The translations under genes were made by a program, and so were the position numbers. Shown one piece after another: positions 15,600 to 19,958 of a stretch of DNA of 19,958 bases (positions within the stretch are counted from its first letter, which is position 1; each line of letters begins with the position of its first letter). Below the pieces are notes generated by a model. It had not been told where the DNA came from. It saw nothing but the letters and a program-made list of their open reading frames with translations, and made no database searches. This DNA is from JBBQXY01 sp051004815 (lineage in GTDB: Bacteria; Chloroflexota; Ktedonobacteria; Ktedonobacterales; Ktedonobacteraceae), in assembly GCA_051004815.1 (NCBI GenBank), contig JBPCJY010000115.1, positions 1 to 19,958 on the forward strand. The letters are read 5' to 3'.

Positions 15600-15750
15600 G
15601 GCCTTTCCTTCCTCGACGTTGAATATACTCACGCACTATCCACAGAATTTCCGCATTGATCGACCGCTTATCCTCTTTGGCTAGCTGTTTGATAGTTTCC
15701 AGTAGGTCAAGAGGAAACCGTACTGAAAACCGTTTCTCTTCGTTGCTCAT
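15583..15750 (-). CDS. Arc/CopG-like ribbon-helix-helix DNA-binding protein
   Basis: This 55-aa protein reads MSNEEKRFSVRFPLDLLETI and continues KQLAKEDKRSINAEILWIVR before a basic tail. It has the Arc-type pattern: strand RFSVRFP, helix A LDLLETIKQLAKED, then the RSINAEI turn and helix B. Such proteins bind DNA as dimers through the paired strands, usually as autorepressors. The gene overlaps the start of tnpB by 17 nt in another frame, so the two would be translated from one mRNA. The start codon follows the -10 box by only 6 nt, so the transcript is probably leaderless. Two copies of a 12-bp direct repeat cover the promoter and are the likely operator. The frame is intact although tnpB is not. 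Confidence 0.8.
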   Translation of the reverse strand: MSNEEKRFSVRFPLDLLETIKQLAKEDKRSINAEILWIVREYIQRRGRKGHAQSV

Positions 15751-15780
15751 GCATACATTGTAGCACCTTCATGCATACAT
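15747..15780 (-). promoter_or_regulatory. Two 12-bp direct repeats, likely RHH operator
   Basis: TCATGCATACAT (+ strand) occurs exactly at 15747-15758 and 15769-15780. The spacing is 22 bp, two helical turns, so two dimers would sit on the same face of the DNA. One copy fills the promoter spacer and touches the -35 box; the other covers the end of the -10 box and the start codon. Each contains the palindrome ATGCAT. The layout is that expected of autorepression by the adjacent Arc-like protein. Confidence 0.6.
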
Positions 15781-15785
15781 GTCAA
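15757..15785 (-). promoter_or_regulatory. Near-consensus promoter of the RHH-tnpB unit, probably leaderless
   Basis: On the minus strand TTGACA (15785-15780), a 17-nt spacer and TACAAT (15762-15757) form the best promoter in the window. Counting 7 nt downstream puts the start point at the A of the RHH ATG (15750). No ribosome site is possible upstream of it. Confidence 0.75.
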
Positions 15786-15822
15786 GCCATACCCATCACG
15801 CCCCGAAAGGACTCGCTTGTAT

Positions 15823-15843
15823 CCCCATGGCTGAAGCCAGGGG
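15823..15843 (-). repeat. 5'-end hairpin of the tnpB element
   Basis: CCCC-A-TGGCT (15823-15832), GA loop, AGCCA-GGGG (15835-15843): a 9-bp stem with one bulged A. It is the counterpart of the hairpin at 14413-14434 and marks the left end of the element, next to the broken gene at 15850. Confidence 0.6.
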
Positions 15844-15849
15844 TCTTAC

Positions 15850-16032
15850 GCTCGAATTGATAACAATATCCAAAGGCACCTCTATTTTTGCTCCCCCTGG
15901 AAGACTTGCCAACTTGTCAAGGCCGGTTTTCTCCAGGAATTCAAAGAAGGTCTCTGCCTGAATAACGAAGCTGGTGCCCTCTTCGTTCAGTTCGACTATC
16001 GGGTCGATGAAAGCAAACATATCATCGAACAT
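15850..16032 (-). pseudogene. 5' part of an unknown gene interrupted by the tnpB element
   Basis: A strong ribosome site (AAGGGAGG, 4 nt spacer) precedes the ATG at 16032. The first 61 codons read MFDDMFAFIDPIVELNEEGT and continue through SFVIQAETFFEFLEKTGLDK to PLDIVINSS, a soluble, acidic, protein-like sequence. From about 15849 the frame runs into the element's end hairpin and stops at 15796. The family is not recognised. Its 3' remainder should lie below 14413; the frame FTFLVSFIAAILDLLIREKF there is a possible but unproven continuation. The gene follows the end of another minus-strand frame (stop at 16053) by 20 nt, so both may have been one operon. Confidence 0.5.
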
Positions 16033-16052
16033 GCGACCTCCCTTAAAGGTAA

Positions 16053-16139
16053 CTACTTCCCTGCTTTATAGGTGGAGAGAATATCTCCCAGCTTCTCCCC
16101 GGCAATAAAGCGTATGCTTTCAATAACCGGCTCGCATTT
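16053..16139 (-). pseudogene. 3' end of an unknown gene cut off by the IS1-like element
   Basis: Twenty-eight codons, KCEPVIESIRFIAGEKLGDI then LSTYKAGK, end in TAG at 16053, just before the ribosome site of the next minus-strand gene. The protein-like composition and the tidy junction with that gene support a real gene end. Upstream it runs straight into the inverted repeat of the IS. The family is not recognised. Confidence 0.4.
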
Positions 16140-16164
16140 GGGTAGTGACTCTTGATAGGAGTGG
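16137..16164 (+). repeat. IS1-like left inverted repeat
   Basis: The outer 16 bases TTTGGGTAGTGACTCT and the inner AGGAGTGG match the right end; the four bases between (TGAT) do not. The outermost TTT may belong to the flank, in which case the element starts at 16140. Confidence 0.8.
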
Positions 16165-16190
16165 TAAAATGCAGGTCAGGAGGACTGACC

Positions 16191-17218
16191 ATGACATCAC
16201 CATCCCTTCCCGGCTGTCCCCATCCGGCGTGTGAGCAGTCGCACGTCATTCGCAATGGTAGTAGTGGCGGACGACGGCGCTATCATTGCCGTAGATGTGG
16301 CCGCTTTTTCGGCGAAACCGCAGGCACGCCGATGTATCGTTTGCATACCTCTGCTGCGGAAGGAGCCCAGGCGCTGTTAATCGTGATGCGCCGGGGCAGT
16401 TTACGTGCAGCAGAAGAGATCACCGGCCACACGTATGAGACGATTGGCGAATGGTTGCGACGTGCGAGCGAGCATGCGGAAGCCTTAACAGCCGTCCTCA
16501 CGCAGGATCTGCACCTCTCGACCGTCGAAATCGACGAGTTTTGGTCATTCGTCCGAAAAAAAACGGGAAGCCCGACGAAGCTGATGCCGGTGAACGCTGG
16601 GGATGCCTCGTGCAAGATCGCCCCAGTCGCTTTATCGCCGCCTGCGCCACCGGACGCATCGGCGACGATCTCGTCGAGCGAGCAGTGACCCTCACGGTTG
16701 CTCGCACGCAAGGTCGTGCCTTGACGTGGTGTAGCGATGGCTGGCGTGGCTATGCAGCGAGCCTGAGACGAGCCTATCGTCAGCCCATCCGTACCGGTCG
16801 CCGTGGACGCCCTGCGCTGGTGGTGCCAACAGACGTGCGCTTGACGCAAACCGTCAAACATCGCGATGAGCATGGCAAACTCCTCTCCATCGCGATCCGC
16901 GCTGCCCTGGGCGAGGTGGTCTCCGAACCTGGTACCGTCCATATTGAGCGCGTCAATGGTGCCCTGCGTGATCGACTCAATGCCCTGACTCGCAAAACTC
17001 ATGCGTTTGCCAAACGGGACGCCACCTGGGATGCCTTGGTCTTCGTGCAACTGTTTGAGCACAATTGGATACGTCCTCATCACGCCTTGCGCCTCCCGAT
17101 GCCTACAGAACCGCAACGCGATCAGCCACGCACGCCAGCGATGGCACTGGGACTCACCGAGCATCCCTGGTCCTGGGTCACCTTCTTAACGACTTCTTTG
17201 TACACCACTCCTAAATAG
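16191..17218 (+). CDS. insAB': IS1-family transposase InsA / InsAB' (programmed -1 frameshift)
   Basis: InsA runs from ATG 16191 (AGGAGGAC upstream) to 16688, 165 aa. It has a zinc finger, Cys9, Cys14, Cys33 and Cys36, and a helix-turn-helix region (RAAEEITGHTYETIGEWLRR). A -1 slip at 16556-16564 (CGA-AAA-AAA then AAC) joins residue 124 to the second frame, giving a 342-aa fusion. The DDE triad is complete: Asp115 (EIDEFW), Asp183 (CSDGWRGY), Glu253 (HIERVNGALRD), with the downstream basic region. The fusion is the transposase that cuts and joins the element ends. InsA alone binds the ends and represses, as known for IS1. No inactivating change is visible, so the element looks competent. Confidence 0.88.
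16556..16564 (+). promoter_or_regulatory. A8C slippery sequence for -1 ribosomal frameshift
   Basis: Eight A residues followed by C sit at the junction of the insA and insB' frames (frame change -1). Tandem AAA-AAA codons re-pair one base back. IS1 itself uses a similar A6C. A long A run may also cause transcriptional slippage. Confidence 0.75.
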
Positions 17219-17232
17219 AGTCACTACCCAAA
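17205..17232 (-). repeat. IS1-like right inverted repeat
   Basis: Mirror of the left repeat, 24 of 28 positions identical. It contains the transposase stop codon. Confidence 0.8.
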
Positions 17233-17323
17233 ATTTCATATTACCAGCGTAAAGATCGATGGGAAGACTCTTGTGGTAGACGTTGTGTTTGCCGCCCGCG
17301 CCAGGCCGTTTCCGGGGAAGTAA
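17231..17323 (+). pseudogene. Possible 3' end of a plus-strand gene beside the IS
   Basis: A frame of 30 codons, KFHITSVKIDGKTLVVDVVF then AARARPFPGK, leaves the IS end and stops at TAA 17321-17323. It has strand-like alternation and normal composition. It does not fit with the minus-strand gene end on the other side of the IS. The reverse strand is also open here (ending SLPIDLYAGNMKF), so the coding strand is uncertain. The family is not recognised. Confidence 0.3.
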
Positions 17324-17417
17324 GGAAATCTGCCGGGAAATGGTCAGAACCGTTATAGGGATTTCTGTTTGCAGGCTTGCTGCAACAATTGCTTCTGATT
17401 ACCTCCTATGAAGGTTG

Positions 17418-17423
17418 TATAAT
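17418..17423 (+). promoter_or_regulatory. -10 box upstream of the recombinase gene
   Basis: A perfect TATAAT preceded by TG. No clear -35 is seen. The start would be near 17430, with a leader of about 135 nt. The box lies inside the longest possible open frame (from TTG 17415), which argues for the later start at 17565. A small hairpin (TTGCAG/CTGCAA, 17369-17385) lies upstream. The rest of 17324-17417 shows nothing recognisable. Confidence 0.4.
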
Positions 17424-17564
17424 TCTCTAGAGATTGTTTTTATTACTGATCGTCGCGGATATGTTCTTAGGAAGGTTCGGCGGTATCGGCAAGGCGGCGG
17501 TGCCAATGGACTTGCTGGGTCTATACTAACCGTCGCTTTGACCTACAAGAAAGGAAGCAAAGGA

Positions 17565-19718
17565 ATGCCGGAACCTAGAGCATTCAAATTCCGCCAGGCG
17601 GAGCACCACCCTAACAACTACATAGGGGCATTGCCGGACATTGATAAGAAACGCGCCACCGCTGTCCTGGTGAGGCAGTCAAAAAGCGGCGCGGATACCG
17701 CCATGGCGGAAAGCAGGGAAACCCAACTGGGGCTGCAAGAGTACAGCGCACTGTTATACGGCGATGACGAGCCACATGTGGAACTCTACGATGAAGGCGC
17801 GGGCGTCTCCGGGCAAAAACGCATTGACCAGCGGGCAGAACTCGACCGTCTCTACCGGGGTATGCACAAGGGCATCATAGGGGCCATCGTGCTCGCTAGG
17901 GAAGACCGGCTGTTCCGTAACAAGCATATGGATCAGGTGGGCGTTTTCACGAGGCTGGCGGAAGAAAAGCGGATTAAGGTGATTGTGCCTCCTATCTCGT
18001 CTGCTGCCAGTGATGAAAAAACCAGGGTCTATGACTTTACCGTGTACCGGGATTTGATTGCCTTTCAGGACAAGATGCGGGAGGCATACGGCTACATTGA
18101 GGGCCATGTGAAACACATGCTCCAGTGCAAGCAGAATAAGGCGGATAAGGGAGGATATGACGGGCGGCTCCTGCCTCCGGGACTTGCTGTAAAGGGCAAA
18201 AAGCAGAACCAGGTCATTGTGATTTATGAGCCGTGGGCAAAAGAGATGCGCAAACTTGCCTTACGGGCGCAGGCCCTGGACTGGAATATCAGCAGGCTCA
18301 ACCGGGAAGTCGATCAGATGACTTACCTTTTTCCTGAAATCCCGGAGGAGGACAAGGAAAAGTATCTGGTTAAGACCTGCATACACCATATTCCAGGCGT
18401 GGGGTATAAGCCCCGCTCTGACCAGACGTTAAGAGACTTGTTTACCAACGAGATGCTGATAGGCTGGTGGCAGCCGGATGAGGATAAACCGGATGTCATC
18501 ATCGATAATCACCCTGCCGTGCTGGACTACGCCTTGTTTGCCGAAGGGTATGCCAGGCTGAAAGGCTACACGCTGGAAGGTGAGCTGGTGGATAATTACC
18601 GGGGGAAAACACGCATCCGGGAGACACGCGAAACGCCGCCGGATTTGCTGTTTCACGGCAGACTTCTCCTCACGTCTCCCTCCCCGGACGAAACGGCGTT
18701 TATAAGCGCTTATGAACAAATTTATGAGCAAGAGTCCACGCTTAACTATCTGGGCTACCGCAAACCCAACCATCACATGACGAGACGCCGATGGTGCTGC
18801 ATTCCGGGGGCCGAGTTTGACGCCATCGTCATCGAGCGGCTGCTGGCGCTGGAGGGAGCTGACATCGAAATGGAGGACAGGGTGAGGGCAACGCTGGAAC
18901 AGGTCTATAACCAGCAATCGGAGGATTTCGTCAGTATTCCCCAGCAGATTGAGGGCATCAAAACCCAACTGGTAGAAAATGCCAAAAAACGCATGAAAAC
19001 CAGCGTGGATGACCCCATGTATGCCATGCTGGAGGAAGAAAAACGCGATTTGATGGAGCGCCAGAAATCGCTCGAAATCAAGAAAGAAAAGTTGGGCATG
19101 GTGGACAGCCCGGAAGAAATTGAGCAATTGCATTCCCTGCTCGGCAATTTTGAGGCGATATGGCCTACTTTTGACTTGGCCCAAAGGCAAAGAGCCTTCA
19201 GCCTGCTTATCAACCGGATAGAGATTGAGGTGGTTTCCCCCCACTGGATACGCCTGTCCATTGATTGGCTGGATGCCGTATGCCCGCGTCTGGATATTGC
19301 GTATATCTGGAAAGCATCACCAAGCAGGGGCGCAAAATTCAGTGACGAAGAAAAAGCGATTATCCGGCAGCATTACCCTCGCACGTCCTATATGGAAATA
19401 TTAGAGTTGCTGCCGGGCAGAACATGGCAATCCATCCAGGGACAAACGGCGTTAATGGGAATAAAGAGGGAAATACCCGCCGAACCTGGAGTACATGTGG
19501 GAATATGCTACAGAGATATGGTTCCCAATCTGGATGGGAAATACCTGTTCAGGGACTATGAAACCACATTGGAATATATTAAAAAAGCGAATAGCAACAC
19601 GGCCAAGAGTGAAGCGCCGCTTTACGCGCTCTGGATACTCTCGGAAACAGTGGAGAGTCTGACCGGTCTTGTTGAACGATATTTGGGAGGAGAAGACTGC
19701 TTATCCCATGCATCATAG
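17565..19718 (+). CDS. Large serine recombinase (integrase)
   Basis: The ATG at 17565 (AAGGAAGCAAAGGA upstream) gives 717 aa. The resolvase domain (about 30-180) has catalytic Ser39 in VLVRQSKS, then DEGAGVSGQKRIDQR and VLAREDRLFRNKHMD. A recombinase domain follows (about 210-360). The zinc-ribbon region (GRLLLTSPSP...RRWCCIPGAEF) has lost most cysteines. A coiled coil (about 465-520, IEGIKTQLVENAKKRMKT) follows. Residues 591-635, KFSDEEKAIIRQHYP to TWQSIQGQTALMGIKRE, look like a SANT/Myb-type DNA-binding unit, uncommon in this family. It would integrate or excise a circular element at att sites. The last codons, DCLSHAS-stop, are the reverse strand of the ycaQ fragment, so the gene ends in chromosomal DNA. 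Confidence 0.9.
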   Translation: MPEPRAFKFRQAEHHPNNYIGALPDIDKKRATAVLVRQSKSGADTAMAESRETQLGLQEYSALLYGDDEPHVELYDEGAGVSGQKRIDQRAELDRLYRGMHKGIIGAIVLAREDRLFRNKHMDQVGVFTRLAEEKRIKVIVPPISSAASDEKTRVYDFTVYRDLIAFQDKMREAYGYIEGHVKHMLQCKQNKADKGGYDGRLLPPGLAVKGKKQNQVIVIYEPWAKEMRKLALRAQALDWNISRLNREVDQMTYLFPEIPEEDKEKYLVKTCIHHIPGVGYKPRSDQTLRDLFTNEMLIGWWQPDEDKPDVIIDNHPAVLDYALFAEGYARLKGYTLEGELVDNYRGKTRIRETRETPPDLLFHGRLLLTSPSPDETAFISAYEQIYEQESTLNYLGYRKPNHHMTRRRWCCIPGAEFDAIVIERLLALEGADIEMEDRVRATLEQVYNQQSEDFVSIPQQIEGIKTQLVENAKKRMKTSVDDPMYAMLEEEKRDLMERQKSLEIKKEKLGMVDSPEEIEQLHSLLGNFEAIWPTFDLAQRQRAFSLLINRIEIEVVSPHWIRLSIDWLDAVCPRLDIAYIWKASPSRGAKFSDEEKAIIRQHYPRTSYMEILELLPGRTWQSIQGQTALMGIKREIPAEPGVHVGICYRDMVPNLDGKYLFRDYETTLEYIKKANSNTAKSEAPLYALWILSETVESLTGLVERYLGGEDCLSHAS

Positions 19719-19720
19719 AT
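19690..19720. other. Probable attachment-site junction in the ycaQ-like gene
   Basis: At about 19697 the ycaQ reading leaves its family pattern (IYDAWDKQ, then SSPPKYRS instead of the expected continuation). The recombinase gene runs across the same point and stops 21 nt later, at 19718. This is the expected shape of an att junction made by the recombinase. Core length and exact crossover cannot be fixed without the empty site. Confidence 0.5.
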
Positions 19721-19933
19721 AGAGCGGTCGGTATAGGCGATTTTCTGCCAGTCATCGACCTGGTAGCCGGGGACACGCGCCTGAAATACCAGGTCGGTGT
19801 TACGCCCAACGGGATTGAGCGGGTCGTATTGCACTGTTGCCAGCCGCTCAATGGTACCAACCATGTCCGTCGGCGCGAAATGGTAGCGTGCGAGAAAGCG
19901 ACGAGCCTCTGCGCGGGAAAGGGTTATGGTCAT
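19697..19933 (-). pseudogene. ycaQ: 5' fragment of a YcaQ-like (HTH_42) winged-helix protein gene
   Basis: The first 79 codons from ATG 19933 (GCAGGA upstream) read MTITLSRAEARRFLARYHFA, then ATVQYDPLNPVGRNTDLVFQ and ARVPGYQVDDW, ending IYDAWDKQ. This is the conserved start of the HTH_42/YcaQ family, which includes DNA glycosylases acting on interstrand crosslinks and is usually near 400 aa. After residue 79 the frame enters recombinase DNA and stops at 19622. The missing 3' part is not found between 14016 and 17400. An upstream TTG at 19936 adds one residue and is less likely. Loss of this gene would remove one crosslink-repair route unless a second copy exists. Confidence 0.85.
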
Positions 19934-19958
19934 CAAGGTTATCCTGCCTGTTTTGTTG

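Larger units (their letters stand above)
14413..15843 (-). mobile_element. IS200/IS605-type tnpB element with RHH gene, no tnpA
   Basis: The two ends are marked by similar hairpins: 15823-15843 upstream of the genes and 14413-14434 at the 3' end, the latter overlapping the tnpB stop. Both have CCCC/GGGG bases around an inner 5-bp stem, as in IS605-family ends. Inside are a 55-aa RHH gene and a tnpB broken by frameshifts. There is no Y1 transposase (tnpA), so movement would need one supplied from elsewhere. Exact end points are uncertain by several bases. The element splits a small gene at about 15850. Confidence 0.75.
16137..17232 (+). mobile_element. Complete IS1-family insertion sequence
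   Basis: About 1.1 kb, bounded by 28-bp inverted repeats (16137-16164 and 17205-17232) identical at 24 positions; the outer 16 are TTTGGGTAGTGACTCT. The four differing bases are in the middle. It carries insA and insB' in overlapping frames with a slippery A8C. The transposase stop (17216-17218) lies within the right repeat. The usual 8-9 bp target duplication is not seen in the flanks. This suggests a rearrangement after insertion or recombination with another copy. Confidence 0.88.

Noticed and set aside
15583..15750. RHH gene as the antitoxin of a toxin-antitoxin pair
   Set aside because: No toxin-like gene (RelE, MazF, PIN or similar) is adjacent; its only partner is tnpB.
16283..17164. 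Long open frame (293 codons) on the minus strand opposite the IS1-like transposase
   Set aside because: It is the antisense of a clear DDE transposase, has low-complexity Arg/Ser composition and no ribosome site.
14016..17400. Missing 3' half of the ycaQ-like gene, expected left of the recombinase
   Set aside because: No reading frame here resembles the rest of the HTH_42 family, so the left integration boundary is not in this stretch or was deleted.
17415..17564. N-terminal 50-residue extension of the recombinase from TTG
   Set aside because: It would contain a perfect TATAAT and lies before a good ribosome site and ATG at 17565; the extra residues match nothing in the family.
18429..19244. 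Minus-strand open frame of 271 codons opposite the serine recombinase
   Set aside because: It mirrors a well-supported recombinase domain and has no recognisable motif or start site.
1..19958. CRISPR arrays, tRNA and rRNA genes
   Set aside because: No regularly spaced repeats, cloverleaf-like sequence or conserved rRNA stretches were seen on either strand; this was by eye and a short tRNA could be missed.

Overview
The window looks like chromosomal DNA of a bacterium, most likely a filamentous Chloroflexota of the Ktedonobacteria type. This is an inference from three things: a bacterial XPB-type helicase, a yebC-ruvC-ruvA cluster without ruvB, and a dense pile of TnpB, IS1-like and serine-recombinase elements next to ordinary housekeeping genes. 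No rRNA, tRNA or CRISPR array was seen. No lineage marker settles the taxonomy.

Left part (1-5123). A perfect 25-bp inverted repeat is followed by an alpha/beta hydrolase, then yebC, ruvC and ruvA on the + strand (translation factor plus Holliday-junction processing). A hairpin separates ruvA from a convergent two-lobed GNAT acetyltransferase. A divergent regulatory region follows, leading to a tandem ABM/dimeric-barrel-like protein.

Middle part (5129-14015). A minus-strand pair holds a response regulator with a divergent GGDEF domain (GGDDF) and a small unknown protein. About 750 nt without a convincing gene contain several dyads. A + strand run follows: an alpha/beta hydrolase that has lost its nucleophile serine, an XPB-like DEVH helicase, a thioredoxin-fold protein with SxxC in place of CxxC, and a class I mannose-6-phosphate isomerase. 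Convergent to manA on the minus strand lie a two-TM membrane protein and a 713-aa GT39/PMT-like membrane glycosyltransferase with a good extended -10 promoter.

Right part (about 14100-19933) is a stack of mobile DNA. (1) An IS200/IS605-type tnpB element has lost its frame three times. It is preceded by an intact 55-aa Arc/CopG-like ribbon-helix-helix gene, whose promoter is nearly consensus, apparently leaderless, and covered by two 12-bp direct repeats exactly 22 bp apart. (2) The element interrupts a small gene of unknown function. (3) A complete IS1-family element has 28-bp inverted repeats and an A8 slippery site for -1 frameshifting. It is flanked by gene ends that do not fit together and shows no target duplication. 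(4) A 717-aa large serine recombinase ends inside the 5' part of a YcaQ-like (HTH_42) gene. Its last codons are the reverse strand of that gene, so this is probably an attachment-site junction.

The best candidate for something new is the RHH-tnpB unit: a leaderless, apparently self-repressed regulator overlapping the start of tnpB, still intact although the nuclease is dead. The nucleophile-less hydrolase coupled to XPB and the recombinase/ycaQ junction come next.
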